The position numbers were made by a program, and so were the translations under genes. Below the pieces are notes generated by a model, which was not told the origin of the DNA, ran no database searches, and worked only from the letters and a program-made list of their open reading frames with translations. A stretch of DNA of 64,000 nt from Linepithema humile (Eukaryota > Arthropoda > Insecta > Hymenoptera > Formicidae): NCBI RefSeq assembly GCF_040581485.1, contig NC_090134.1:6696001-6760000 (forward strand). Direction: 5' to 3'. Below, piece after piece: positions 1 through 13,700 of this stretch. Numbering within the stretch: position 1 is the first letter of the stretch; the number at the start of each line of letters is the position of its first letter.

Positions 1-40
1 TGTTATATATATTTGATAATTATTCATTAATATTGCGCAG

Positions 41-742
41 ATGGCACCATCGATCCGAATAGATATCGTATTTTATGCAAAAATGGAAGTTTGGCCCAAA
101 GTCCAGGACTCGTCTTTGATGAATTTTGCGCATTATCGGTGACAATTGATAGTGAGGTAAAATGCTTCCATTAAAATGCTTCAGTATTATGTAAAATATT
201 ACATAAAAGTAGTAGTTTGTTTAATTAAATATTTTACTCAAAAATTATCAATATTGTAAAATAAAAAATATATTTTTTACATGTGCAAAAATAATACAAA
301 ATGTACTAATAGTATGAATTATCAGAAGAATTTCAGAAGAATCTATATGCTAATTTAAGCATTAATATTTCACATTTGTTTGGAAGTAACGAATAAATTG
401 TAATATTTTTTTTAGGTTGTTAGTCGCAGAAACAACTCGGAAATCTTTACGAACGATATTATCCAAGCCTTGCTAAGAATAGAAGATTGGCTAGGATATC
501 GCGTAAATGCTAGAAGACCAATTCATATTTATGGTCCATTCAATGGCACGATAGATCTTCTCTTCAAAGACTCCACGTCCGGTTTGGTTCCCACATCATC
601 AACGAAGAAGACGGTGCTTACCTATAAAGAACTTTTCAATCACGTAGAGACGTGCTCGGGTTGTTCTTTTCAAGTCATCGCTAATTTTATCTTTGTAGCT
701 CTAGTCGCGCTTTATCACATTCTTTCCAGTCACGTACACTAA
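41..742 (+). CDS. Transferrin C-terminal part (melanotransferrin/Tsf2-Tsf3 type), 5' truncated by window edge
   Basis: Two terminal exons are visible, 41-156 and 416-742, joined in phase 0; the gene begins left of the window. The first exon reads YRILCKNGS followed by a Cys and a VVSRR stretch after the splice, which resembles the end of a transferrin lobe (known pattern: Y..LC..G, then C.L and a VV.R turn). The second exon carries DLLFKDST, a hallmark of transferrin lobe C-termini. The last ~25 residues after CSGC are hydrophobic and end SSHVH, which fits a GPI-attachment signal as in melanotransferrin rather than the soluble Tsf1. Expected role is extracellular iron binding or, for Tsf2-like proteins, septate junction assembly. 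A poly(A) signal lies 150 bases past the stop. Subfamily (Tsf2 or Tsf3) cannot be settled from the tail alone. Confidence 0.72.
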
Positions 743-1328
743 TTGTATTGTTAATATTTACGATATTTACATAATATGCAGTTGCCATGTACTTTTAATT
801 AAGTAATTATGAAACATTGACCAACCTTTATACTATTCCTACAAAAAAATGAAAGTGTCAACCATATATTTTCCCCTATTTTGCAAAATAGAATAAAAGA
901 AAATATTATTACTTTTCTAACTATTGAGCTTTCTCTATTTATTTTACTTAAGGTGTTTTTTAATGTACATATATTTTACTTCATTATTCTTTGCAAAGCT
1001 TAAAACGCACTAAATGGTTTTTTGATCAGAAGTCTAAAATTATATTTAAACTAAATTCTGTTTAAAAATTGTTTTTTGCCCACAGTTAATGAAAATTCCA
1101 TCGATTTCAAATGTTTACAATGGACTACCGCTAGATAGCAGTACCGTAGAAAAATAGCCACTCAGTGATGGTTTTGTGAACGCAACCTTTCAATTCAAAG
1201 TTCCGCCATGTTGAAGGAAGTTAGTTGCTATCAGTCACGATCAGTTTAGGATTGATGTCGATGTTGACTGAATTGATATTTTGGAGTAAATGAATTAAAG
1301 TAACTTAGATTTACGTAAAAACGCAGAA
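743..1328 (+). other. Intergenic: transferrin 3' UTR and SF3A3 promoter/5' UTR
   Basis: AT-rich 3' UTR to about 920, then about 150 bases of moderately GC-richer sequence from 1130 that probably holds the SF3A3 transcription start. No open frame or structured RNA is visible. The SF3A3 start codon at 1329 is preceded by a purine-rich ACGCAGAA context. Confidence 0.5.
892..897 (+). terminator. Poly(A) signal AATAAA for the transferrin gene
   Basis: Canonical AATAAA 150 bases after the transferrin stop codon and before the SF3A3 promoter region. Confidence 0.5.
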
Positions 1329-2964
1329 ATGGAGACAATATTAGAACAGCAACGACGATATCATGAAGAACGAGAACGTTTGATGGACGCAATGGTGAAA
1401 GAGATGCTGCACAAGAAAGCAGGACATCGCGAAAACATCAATTCGGAACATCGCCTGAAAATGTTATTGGATCAGTATATGGACAGCACAACACATCTGC
1501 AGGACTTGTACGAAGATAAGGATGGACAGAGGAAAGAGGAAGTACGTTAAAATAACCTAACTTAATCTCTTAACTTAATATAACCTCTTGAGAGAGAGAC
1601 ATAATATAATTTTATCTCTTAGCAGTTAATGTTTCAAATGTTCTCAAAATATTTTCTTCATTTCTATGTTTTAGGTTCAAGCGCTTTCTGGTCCAAATGA
1701 ATTCTCAGAATTCTATACACGCTTGAAGTCCATAAAGGAATTCTATCGACGACATCCCAACGAGATCAGTGTTCCTATGTCTGTTGAATTTGAAGAGTTA
1801 GCTAAGATGAGAGAAAATCCTACCGAAGAACTGTCCAATCTTGTTGAATTTACAGACGAAGAAGGTTATGGCAAATACCTTGATCTTCATGAGTGTTATC
1901 AGAAATATGTCAATCTGAAAGGAATAGAAAAGATAGATTATATCACTTACTTGTCAACATTTGATCATTTATTTGACATTCCAAGAGAAAGAAAGAATGC
2001 AGAATATCAGAGGTATGCCGAGTCTTTACTAGGATATTTGTCAGAGTACCTTGGCAGAGTGAGACCACTCCTGGATATAAGCACAGAGATCGAAGAGGCC
2101 AACAAAGATTTTCAAACTCAATGGGAAAAGAACACATTTCCGGGTTGGCCTAAGGAAACTGGAAGCGCTCTGACTCATGTAGGAGCACATTTGGAGCTAT
2201 CAGCATTCTCATCGTGGGAAGAGCTGGCGTCTCTTGGCTTAGATAGATTAAAATCAGCCTTGATGGCGTTAGGACTCAAGTGCGGAGGCACGCTTGAAGA
2301 ACGAGCGCAAAGACTCTTCAGCACAAAAGGCGAGGCTTCCCTGGATCCTAATCTATTGGCCAAGAATCGGAAGGGAAAGTCAGCTAAGGGCAGAGATTCC
2401 GAGAAACAAAAGGAGATTGCACGATTCGAAGCTCACGTGTATAAGCTGGCCGAATTGGTATCTAGTCAACGAGTAGCTACAAAGGAGAACGTACAGAGAA
2501 AGCAAGCAAGAACCGAAGGTGAAAGAGGAGATTCCGATGCAGAGGCAAGTGCGAGTGAATCGGAAGAAGAGGATGATAATGAAGTTCCTTACAATCCAAA
2601 AAATTTACCCCTGGGCTGGGATGGAAAGCCCATACCATATTGGTTGTACAAACTGCACGGCTTGAACATCAGTTACAACTGCGAGATTTGTGGCAACTTC
2701 ACTTATAAAGGTCCGAAGGCATTCCAGAGGCACTTCGCGGAATGGAGACATGCACACGGCATGCGCTGTCTCGGCATTCCGAACACGGCACACTTCGCTA
2801 ATGTCACTCAAATTGAAGACGCCCTCGCGCTATGGGAAAAGCTCAAGGCGCAGAAACAAGCTGAACGATGGCAACCAGAGCAGGAGGAGGAATTCGAAGA
2901 TTCGCTTGGCAACGTGGTCAATCGCAAAACTTACGAGGATCTTAAGAGACAAGGTCTTCTATAA
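1329..2964 (+). CDS. SF3A3: Splicing factor 3A subunit 3 (SF3a60)
   Basis: Two exons, 1329-1541 and 1675-2964, joined in phase 0, give a 500-residue protein; human SF3A3 is about the same length. It starts METILEQQRRYHEERERL, the typical SF3a60 N-terminus that packs on SF3a120. A SAP-like helical segment lies around residues 230-275, followed by an acidic Glu/Asp/Ser stretch. A matrin-type C2H2 zinc finger lies at about residues 404-435 (C..C, then H and H inside a RHFAEWRHAHG run). The conserved tail ends in NRKTYEDLKRQGLL. The protein is a core part of the U2 snRNP SF3a complex and is needed for prespliceosome assembly in the nucleus (family knowledge). The intron of 133 bases is GTACGT..TTTTAG. 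Complete and without anomalies; Drosophila orthologue is noisette. Confidence 0.97.
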
Positions 2965-5314
2965 AATGTATGTGTGAATTTATATTTAATTTTATTATAA
3001 TCTTTAATCATCAACATTATATGATATTATACTAGCTTTTATAATCTTTCGTTTCCATTAAAATGTTCTCCCCGATAAGACATTTTTTTTTCCTTAGACT
3101 GTCCTTTGAGGCCTGATAGATGATATCTAAAGTTTTTATTGTTGAACACACTTTTTTCATGTTAATAATTTTCAGCATGTCGCAATCTTGACAATTTTCT
3201 TATTTTTTATATTTTTATACTTATCTTTATAACTATAGGGACAAGGTCTGTGTGTGTGGACATAAAATATTTAATAAATCTTTTATTTGTTCGGTACTCT
3301 GCACCACAGATATTATCACGATGTTGGCGAACATTACACATTTGGAAGGAACATTTAATATACATGAAAGCGCATTACTCATGATCGCACATCCATTTAA
3401 TAACCCAAAAACGTTTGGGTATCTCCTGGTCACGTAATACTGATATAATATCGTCAGACGAAACATATAAAAGTAATTGTTTCAGATTTACTATTTACGC
3501 TGGAATATGCATCATAAAATCAAATATTCTTATGCATGTACTCTGAATAATGTTTTATCTCTTCTATTTAGAATAAACGGAATGACTAGTTCTTTGTACC
3601 GGATATCTCGGGTCACAAAAATCAGAATATACTAAAATGTGTGCATTATCGTCTCGTTTATATTTCACAAGTAGAGCTCTTCGGATTGCATCTCGCATCA
3701 TAAATCTTGTGTATGAGTCGGATATCGTTAATGTTAATTGCAGACTGAGAATGTAAAACATTGTAGTTTTTGGTCTACAATTTTAATTGCAGTTTTATCA
3801 TGAAAAGTAACAACTTGATATCTTTCGACACATTTACGTTCTGTCGATTAATAAAAACTTCATCGATGTGTATCTAAGTACTTAACACAAGACGTACGTT
3901 CTTTCAATTTATACGCTGTTTTTTAACGCACAAATTTTGTCACAGAATTATATACTGAACTGTTAAATTATTAATTATTAAAATTAGCTTTTAAATTACT
4001 AAATCTCTTGGTAACTGAATCTGCGCGAGTGTTGAGTTTTAGAAGAGTTCTACTCATATGAAATCTCGCAAAAATATTATAATTTAATTGCATTATCGTA
4101 TTGTAGAAATATTTCTAAATTCAAACGTTATTTTTTTTTAGCTTAGCCAATAAATATATTATGGATACGAATAAAAGATTTCTACAATCAACTGGTCACT
4201 AGCGTTTCGAAGAGTACACACGTTCAAGTGTATATTCCTCGTATTACGTTAGAGATATTTCCAAGTTGAATAATTCCTCAGTCTGTAACTAATAGCAAAT
4301 TCGGTCGCCTACCCTACACTGGTGCATACCAAAGGCTGCTATACATGAAGTTATTCAAGTGCAACAATATAAGTACCTTGATCGATAAAATTCCTGACAT
4401 ATTTTACTAAATAATATAATAATAGTATTCGGTATAATACATGCTGGAGATTTATCGGTTAATGTGATTATATTATGCCGTTGTATTACATAAACTATTG
4501 CACATTTAGCAGCTTTTAATATGTCTCAATGCCGAATTCGCTATAAGGCCCATCTTGCGTGCGTGCTTTGTATATAGCCAGTAAAACTTCCGCTGTATAC
4601 GGTTTATACTTTGGATACGCTCGTCGAAGCGACACCAGCCGGTATCGCCGGACGAGGCGGGACGGATGTCTTACGACAATTACTTTAGCTTAGCTTCTGA
4701 CTCGTTACTGCAGTCACATTGAATTATGAGATCAGAAGTGAAAAAATCATACTATGATATGAAATCGCACTATATACTACATTTGTAGATTTATTCTTGC
4801 AATATGCATTGAAATAAATTAGTTTTTTTTTCATACTACTATTCATATTCGATAAAATAAGTGAAATAAAATATGTCGAACTCTGTTTTCGATTAATAAA
4901 TAAAGAGTAATTGTAAATCTTTACAATGAAGTTCATACAAACACATGTAGATTAAATTATATAATCATTTATTAATAAAGCAGAATCGAAAAATGAGTTT
5001 TTTTAAGCATTTTATCATTTTACTATTTTATCGGATGTGAATAGAGGAGCATGCGAAGAAACTAATTAATTTCAATGAATGATGTAAGACAAAAATTCGT
5101 ATAATTTTCCTCTTTATAGACATCATAATTCAATATATAACTACGTATCCCCAGAAGCCTTACACATTAGCGGTATCCTCCGAGATGCGACAATATAGTG
5201 TCTGTATCGACGAAGCATCCTCGATAAAATAATGTCGAAGAGGAAGGGATTTAGGCACGAGGTCGCACGAGGTTGTCGGAGTCGTGAGAGAAACGCTTTA
5301 GCTCTTCATGTCTC
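2965..5314. other. Gene-free stretch: SF3A3 3' UTR, spacer, 3' flank of the minus-strand gene
   Basis: About 2.3 kb of AT-rich DNA. Short open frames on both strands lack codon bias, splice support and recognisable motifs. A small GC-richer patch lies at 4540-4680. The last few hundred bases (5150-5314) are probably the 3' UTR of the minus-strand gene that ends at 5315. I see no repeat or RNA gene. Confidence 0.45.
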
Positions 5315-6791
5315 TTATTCAACGCTATCTACGACCGCGCTGTCGTCTAGAGTGTGGAGCCAATTAAAGATCATCATGTTCCTCTCGTATTTGGATAATT
5401 GATTTCCGCGTTCCCTCTCGACGTCCCGGACTGTCAGCGCGTGATTACGTTCTTTCCGTCCGATCAAGGAAGCACCGGAAACTCCTGCGGCCGTTCCGGG
5501 CACCAGTAAAGTGGTTCCATGAGAGGTTTGAGCCGCGGTGGCCGCTGCTTCTAGTTGATCTAGGTTGAACTCACTCTGCGAAAGGCGCTCCAAAGCGCGG
5601 TAAGTAGTTAGTAACCTAATGAAAGTGAAACATTCTGTTTTATATCGTGAAATATTGAATTTCAAACATGTTATATTCATTTAGGTACAAATTTTATATA
5701 TGAACGATCAAGATATATAATATAATCTGAATAAAAGACTCAAGATTTCCGTTTTAGGTGCGTAACAGAAAGCTCGCAAATGCATTCGCTGTTATTCGAA
5801 AACGATTATATCAAAAGAACTCACAAAATTTGTACACACGAAAACAATATATATTTCATCGATTACAAACCTTCGTCGTATGTAGTTCTGCCGAACTTTC
5901 TTATTCACGGATCTGACGAGATCCGCTCCGGTGAATGGCACAGGCGGCGGCGGCGGCGGTGCCGGCGGTTGCGGCGGTAGTTGCGGCACCGATTGAGCGT
6001 TCGAGGAGGACTGCGACTGTTGCTGCGATTGCTGTTGCGGCTCCTGCGCGGTTCCGCCGTGCGGACTGGGAAGCTGAGACGTGCTGGCCACGGGCTCGCC
6101 CACGGCGACCCAGGTGCTGCAGGACCTCGAGGCGTGATCGAGTCTGGCGTGCTCCAACAACAGAGTGTTGCGCTGAGCGGTGTCGAGAGCCAAAGCGGAC
6201 ACCGCCGTTCGAAGACCACCGGCCCCAGCTGCGTCCGGGCTGGGAAGCTGCGACACATCGCTCGTGCTGAAGCTCTTGCGCAGTCCCAGCGCTGACGATA
6301 GAACTCCGCAGCTGCGAATCAACTCGTTCTCCTCCTCGAACCATAAAATCTCGGGAATGTCCGCTGGCCTGGTAAAACACATGAATGTAGAGTAATTATG
6401 TCTCTGCGCGGGAACTGATGTAATATACAATTATAAGAATGTAAAGATATACGAACCTGTTACCCTGAATCTGTCGAGAGTCTGGTTTCGGAGAGGGTCC
6501 GCGTCCGGCGAGCTGCGCGTCGCTGTAGGACTTGAAGGTGACCAATCTGTTGGCGCCGCGCAGATCGCTCGCGATCGACGACACGCTGAAGAGCGACAGG
6601 TCGGTGGTGACACTCTCGTGACTCGGCGAGCGCAACATCCGCGAGGTGACCTGCAGAACTGGGCATTGCGTGATCGTTGGACCACTTCCGCCGCCGCCGC
6701 CGCCGCCGCCGCTGCTACCGCTGCCGCCGCAGCATTGCACACACGTTACCGTCGGTATCGGCGAGGCCGGTTTCGCCTCGCTCTCGGACAT
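5315..6791 (-). CDS. Unrecognised three-exon protein, low-complexity centre with conserved-looking flanks
   Basis: Read on the minus strand, exons are 6791-6457, 6368-5871 and 5615-5315. Both introns split an AGG codon in phase 2 and have GT..AG borders, giving a 377-residue product. The start MSESEAKPASPIPTV precedes a Cys pair and a Gly-run. Exon 2 begins PADIPEILWFEEENELIRSC, which looks structured, then passes through a Gln-rich and a poly-Pro segment and ends ADLVRSVNKKVRQNYIRRR. Exon 3 continues LLTTYRALERLSQSEFNLD and ends with NMMIFNWLHTLDDSAVV. There is no signal peptide or membrane segment. Alternation of low-complexity linkers with well-formed helical segments, and three phase-consistent exons, argue for a real cytoplasmic or nuclear protein. 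I do not recognise the family. Confidence 0.78.
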
Positions 6792-9700
6792 CTTGCACTC
6801 GTGCTTGCGATGCCCGTTTCTTGATCTATTTATCTATTTATCTCTCTTTCTGTTGTGCTCGCTTCGGCCGTTCCAAATTGCTCCCGGAAGTGGCTTAAGT
6901 CATGCCAAACGTCCGGCGCTTCTTTTTCGTTTCCAATGTGACGACTAGATGTAAAAAAAATTACAGCACGATTAATAATCAAGAAACATAGTAATCGAAA
7001 TAAGAAAAAATTATTCCTCAAATGAAATTATTTCCTAAGCAAAAGGTACTTCAGATTTTTGTCCTATTACTGTGGATATGTTCGATTACGACATATGATT
7101 TTTTTTTTTCACGCGTAATAGAATAGATAGATCAAATATAATGAGGACTCTCTCAACATTCCTTCATCAATAAGTGACTGTGTATAATACATAATTCTTT
7201 CCACGTATATCCTTGGCAGATTTCGCAAGCATTATTCATCAAACACGATGACATGTGATAAACTTTATTTATTTCGATGTATATACCATAAGAATAAATT
7301 ACGTAAAACTTCTCCCGCTTCGAAGTTAGATACATTATTATTTAATATGCAGCATTGAAGCAGAAACATACATAAAAGCATGCGTCTTTTATTCTTTCAG
7401 ATATCTCATGTGGAAATAATTTTATTAGTTATATAATTATAGCTTGGAAGGAGAAATCCGGAGACTATAATTTAAAAATATTAATTTTAAAAAGTTATTA
7501 TATTATATATATAATACCATGTATTCGCGACCATCAATATAGAGACAAGACGAGGAAATTATTATCTAACCCGCGAGTCCTTGATCTAATCTGCAGCCGG
7601 AACGTACAGGCAAGGTGCTAAACGCTTTACGATGCCGTCATCACGTGGGCGTGGTAGAATCTACTAGTACATCCCGTGATGTGTGATGCACACGATGTGA
7701 AGCCGGTAGAAAAAAAGTAAAAACACATTTTACATCGAGAAAATAATTTATTCCAGATCAAAATATCATTTGGTGAAAGTATTACCTCTAAAGCTTGGAA
7801 TATTGAAATTATTTTTCCTCTTGAATGAAATATTGAATAAAAATTGCCTCGCTTTTCGTAAAGTGTAATTAAGTAAAAAGAACGAAAGTTTATTAATTGC
7901 ATAAGTATAAAGTAGACTTTATTTTTCAGGAATTGGAAGTTCGGGTTATATAATCATATAATTATCGAAACATTTAATATTCAGAAAGCCGCAAAAAACG
8001 AATAATCTTGGAGTCTTTTTTAAGCAAAAATCGAAACCGAGTTTGCTGGAAGATCTGCCGTTCAAATTTAGGTCACCGATTCTCGCTCATTATACTCAAG
8101 CGTACGAAAAAATCATTAATATTCAAATTGAGAATAAATATGTAAGTCCACCGCTCCTGGTCTCTTTCTCTGTTTAAAGATCGATTGCGATATAGCTTAA
8201 CTATAACTTGGATTCATTTTTGTTGAAAAGACTTTAAATCGACGTTGACTAATAATAAAATATCGTTGTAACTGACACAGACATCAACATGTGACTATGC
8301 AATCGATAATCATGTGTATTTCCTGAAGTCAAGGTTCAAGAAGTTTTTCTAAGATTGACATTTCGATCCACGTTTCTGCTAGATATCAACTTTCTCAGTC
8401 GTTCAATATGTCACGCGTGTCATTCAGTTAAAATCGAATAAATTTTGCAATCAGCGAAACTCTATTTCTATAATTCTAACTTTCATTACGGATGCATAAA
8501 AAATTAATGACATAGAAATACGGGAAAAGGTCTGAACAATGAAAGATATTCAGTATCCTTTGAGTTTCTTGAGCATGCAAAAAGTCTTCTCTCCTGAATA
8601 CAAAAATCGCTGAAAACTTTCTATCGTGACATACGATATTTAAAATATTTAAATCTGCCGTAGTGTTTGACACTATCTCTTCGTTAATTCATGCGAGGAA
8701 TATCAGAAGCGGAGCTCGCGTTCTCCAACTTTTTCCGATTTGATATCGAGTTATTTCAACTACGTTAAAACTTTGTTTGCAAAATTATCCCCCGTCGCAA
8801 TTGCGAGCTTGCCTGTGAAGTTTTCATTAATAAAAAATATGCAAGCTGTTTTGCTAACTTGCCTGCACAATGGTTTCCTGTAGATTCGACATAATCATAC
8901 GTTAACTGTTGCAGTTGCTGGTCGCAGCAATGCGTTAGGACGCTACGCTAATTAAACTCGGCTACAGACAATATGTGCATTCAGCCAATTTATATCAACT
9001 GCGTCAAAACGGTGCTTCCTTTTCGTTTATTTCCATCGCGATCGCAAGCGTCGCTCCAAAACCTCGCCGTCGGCCGATGGAAGGCCCCGATAACGAGTGA
9101 ATAACCCGGCGCGATTCTATAAATACGCACGAATATCCATTCTCGGCGCACCTAGCGTATTCCGCACTGACAGCCACATGACGACGCGTCTCGATGTGCC
9201 GAGGATGCCGCTGTCGCGTACGGCGTGTCCACCAACACGCCTGGTCACCACGAGGAGAACGGTGAGAGAGAGAGATTGCGAGTCGCGTAATCACCGGTGG
9301 AGAGAACACGTGAAGGGGAACGACGATAACAACACTGACAACGCCGTCGTCGCACGCGTCAAACCGCGAGCTACGTCGAAGAGACGATGATGCGATTGTT
9401 TCCCCCGGGCTCTACGGTCGTCGATCGTGGCTCGGGCTCGCTCACTGCACAGGCGTCGCTATCGATCGATAGCTACTCTCCTCGAGTCGCGTACTCACGC
9501 CGCGCCCCACACGACTCTCGGAGCTTTTCTCGCTAACGACCGATCCGCATCCCTTCCTTATCCCTTATCAGCAGCATCAGATATAGGTCCACGTGTTAAG
9601 GGGCCTGCGAGCATCTGCTTGATAGACAATTCCAATCAAAATAATTTAGATCCTAACGAAGATACACTACTTTGCGTCATCATATTTTACTTTGCAGCGC

Positions 9701-10300
9701 TAAGCTATTTATGCCAGATTAATTGATTTAGGAAAAAGAAAGATATATTGTAAAGAGAATCTTAATTATCTGTAAAATAGTTAAATTTATATTGCATCTA
9801 TTTTTATGTAGCTATTTATTATCAAGAATTTCACACGTGAAATTTATCCTAAAACATTGTGCTTATATTTTTCAGGTTTTTATCTGCGTAAACCAGATTT
9901 ATTCGCGCCTTAAAAAAATATACATCATTTCTCATAAATTTTTCATAATTTTTACATTATGACCTGACAATATTTGCTGAGACCTTGATTAAAAATGATG
10001 TCGGTAAAATTCTTACTCGAAAACCCGTGTGCAGTAGAGCAATGGATGTTCATCTGTGCCTCTCGAGATTAGCTTAAAAAGTGAAAGCGTTCCTATCTGA
10101 TAGAGACTGAAATGTACGAGCACGTTGTCGAGAATGACGACGATAAAGCCTGTGCGGAATAAAAGCGCGACGCGAATAGTTGGTCAAACTTAGCGTGGGT
10201 GGGCGACGTATACGCGGTGAGGAGACAAGAGACGAGAGCTAAATAGAGCCAAAGAAATGAGATGACGCGTTTGGCACGTATAGCAGCCACAAGCTATAAT
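6792..10300. other. Intergenic spacer with CpG-rich island at about 9.0-9.55 kb
   Basis: From 6792 to about 8980 the DNA is AT-rich and holds only the presumed upstream region of the minus-strand gene. From about 9000 to 9550 the sequence becomes CpG-rich with frames open on both strands by composition only. This island may be a promoter or first non-coding exon for the coiled-coil gene downstream, but no splice junction to it can be proven. 9600-10090 is AT-rich again. Confidence 0.4.
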
Positions 10301-10441
10301 ACAGTTTAGGGCCCCGGCTTCTCTTAGTTGGCGACGGTGTCTCTCGCGAGGAGGATCCGCCGCCGTACCGTCCCGGATCCAATAATACACTTCGCGAGTC
10401 CGATAGGTCGGCTAAGATATCCCTACGTCCTTACGAAAACG
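10301..10441 (+). promoter_or_regulatory. Probable non-coding first exon end of the JAKMIP-like gene
   Basis: A GC-rich block ends at 10441 with a strong donor (ACG|GTAAGT). The next good acceptor is TTTCCAG at 10784, five bases before the start codon at 10790. The block is therefore probably the 5' UTR exon of the downstream gene. Its 5' limit is not visible and the start given is arbitrary. Confidence 0.45.
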
Positions 10442-10789
10442 GTAAGTCAGCATCATTCTCATTCGTTAGTTTTTTGCGCTCTTAAATACATTACCCATTT
10501 TGCATCATGATTACACTAAAAAAGAACTTTTTTCAACACGCATGGTCTCTCAGACGCTCAAAACTGCTCAAAAGAATCTGATACCAAAAAAAAAATATAT
10601 TTAATCGCGTATATTATAAACTGAAAGAATATCGACACAAAATAATTGAATATATTTCAATGTAATTAGAACAATTTTTAGAGTGCCATGCAAATGTATA
10701 CCCTTTGTGTCTTGCCACGCGCCCTTGTAAGATCCGGTATATATATAAATACTTGAACAAGTTTATAAATACTTGCATTTCCAGCGACG

Positions 10790-13700
10790 ATGGCAAGCTC
10801 CTCAGAGGGAGACACCGTTAAGCCGACGAATACGAATAAATCAACGACGAATGGAATCAACCTTCTCGCGCCCGCGGAGGGTGCGAGAAAACGACGACGA
10901 TTAGAATCCCTGACGACGAACTCGGAGATCCCTAAGAAAACGCAGCGACGCGACGGACCGTGCAACTCCGATGTGTAAGGATATTTATAGTGATTAAGCA
11001 AGATTTCTCTAATAGGCGCACTATAATAAGCGCTCCTTGCACACTATTGTTGGCGTGTTGAAAAGTCGACAACGGCACGGCTAAAAAAAGATCTTTATCG
11101 CATATTTTAGCGAAGCGAAAAGGAAAGTTTCGATTATGCAAGAAGAGAGAATTGTCATTTTATGATTTATTGACAAACACCGACGGACAATACGTTGTAC
11201 TTAAATCCAAATCAACGCACACGTGTTATCGTATATATAACTCACTGGTTGTGTTTTATTTTCAGCGAGGCGTTCGGCGAGAAGAAGGCCGAGCATTCGG
11301 AGGATAGGAAGGACTCGTCGTTACCGCGTCTGAGAAAGAAGCAGGATCAGACTGCGGTGACAAACCCGCAGGACGCAAGAGTGCCGCGGGCTTGCGAACC
11401 GAGTACAGGACGGAACGATACGAACAGATTGAGGAAGACGATACAATGGCTCGAGGAGGGAGCGCGAAGACTGCGCGAGGATCTGGCGAACGTGCGAACG
11501 GAACTGCACGAGGAGCGGAGAGCGACGAAGATCGCCAGAAGGGAATTCGAAACTGCCCTCAGGGAAGCGAAATTTGCCGAGGCCGCCAAGTACCAACCGA
11601 TCATAGCCGAGCTGAAGACCAGGTAAACAGAATTTCCGAGAATCGTGTCTCGTCTATATTGAATTTGAAACTTTACATCTCAAGTTTCCAGTTTTTTCGT
11701 TTCTCGTAAAATAATTATCCCCTGCTTTTGCGTCTGCAGATTCGTGTTTCGGTAGTGGAACAAGCAGCTTGTAACTTTCGGGATTCAGATACCGGAAGAT
11801 TGTTTGATTAACGCGATTATAAACGTTTAAAAAATATTTTTTTAGACTCGCTCAATTTGTGTCGCCGCTGCCGTCCCCTTCGCCGTCGCCGTCGCCACCT
11901 TTCAAATCGGATCCCGAGAATCACAAGCGTGAACTGTCGGCCCTCAGAAAGCGCTTAGTCGAAGCTGAGAGCACGATACGGAAACTCGAGTGGCAATCGG
12001 TGAAATCGCAAGCGAATGTCGCTCGCAACGGCACTTCCTCCTACAGCGATGTACGCCGTTTGGAAGCAGAAGTGCGGTGCCTTCGCGCCGAAAACGAGAA
12101 GCTCGAAGAAAAATTGCGTGTAAGACCACTGTTTCATATTTTTTAGACTATCGATGACCAACGATGTCTCTGGATCTATTTAAAGTTTATTTTTTTTTTA
12201 CTAAAAATTTAATCAAGTAAATTTTTTATTTTTTTATACTTAAATTTCAGTATCAAACAAACTTACTTGCTTGAATTTTTTTGAAACGTTCTTTCATATG
12301 TTACGAGAATTCTATCTCATTAATTTTATTGCTCCCTTTTTTACATCTAGATCGCTCTAAACGCTGAAAAGACTCGTATCGCTGAGATACGAGTTTTACG
12401 GGAGAATCACGAAGCAGAGCTTTCCGCATTGCGAAAATCGCTACGCAGCGAAACTATAAAAATGGTAAGTGCATAGTTCCGATATCGGAAGTAGCAATAG
12501 CATCGTTAAATGGTTCACTGGTTCTATATAATTATATGACCGTGACGTGGCTCGAAGCGAGATTAGCGACTCGCCCTCTGGGAGCGACCGGGCACCTCTC
12601 AGGCACGTAGAAATATCCTCCTCCTCGAAGCACGAGCCAGCACGAGACTCCTCGAAGATGCTTATTAAAAAATTGTGCCCCGCGGTAATAGTCTGCACTA
12701 ACTAGAAAAGAGCCTGTCCAAGATGCAACGAACCAGTTCGGCCGCTGGTGCGGACAAAAGTTTTCCCGACGCGGCGAATGTTTGGCATAACATCGACGAG
12801 GAGGAACACCCTTTCGCGCTGTATAATTATCCGAAATGATCGCGATTTTCCCACGCTATTCTTGGGCTCCGGAATTTCTGTGTGATTCAACAGTTTGCAA
12901 ATTGCAGAACCTTTCGTGCGGATACGATTACGGAAAACTATGCACCGCCTCACGAAATATTGGTTTAAATAACCAATTTAAAAATTTAATCCTTTCAAAT
13001 TTAATTCTTCAACATTTAATCTCTTCGACACGCTACGCGTGATTATGAATGTTCTATAAATCGCTCGCTATATCTTGTGCGAAGCGCGTTAATTCGTACG
13101 AAATTGGAGATTGTCATTAATCATTTGTATTAGATTTATAATTAATGCGAACGATCATATATTAATCGTGCAAATGTGATATCTTTATTTATAATAACTA
13201 AAATGCCATAAGTACTTAAATTATGCAGCTATTCGAGGAAAGTTACTATTTTCTCAATTTTCTCAAATTTCCTTTGCTTGCGCAATTTTATTTTTAGTTT
13301 CTTTCTGTAAAGTAGTTATATTATCATCGATTATCTCCAACTAGATGCGCAAACAGTCGATCTCAACCATTTATTTCGAGCTATTTCTAATTTTTGTCAC
13401 TTTCACGCCCAGCTAGCACATCAGACGCTATATTTAATTCAAGTCGTTTATCCACGTTCATCGGTTGTCGATGTGCACAAGCTCGGGAAGTATACGAGCG
13501 ACTTCCCGCTTCCTAGCATGCTACATTGCGGTCGAAATCGCGCGGTGACGTTCAACGAATTTGCCTACCGCATTGCCGACGTGGACTAATACGATCGCGA
13601 CCTCATCCTTGGCGGCCGGCCAAAATGCCGCAGATCATGACGAAAGGAGACCAAGTCGGTTTGGTATACGAAGTGATCATAAAAAAATAAATAGAGAAGT

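Noticed and set aside
5792..6742. Alternative frames over the poly-Gln/poly-Pro and poly-Gly segments of the minus-strand gene
   Set aside because: Shadows of GC-rich triplet repeats; only one frame joins the three exons in phase.
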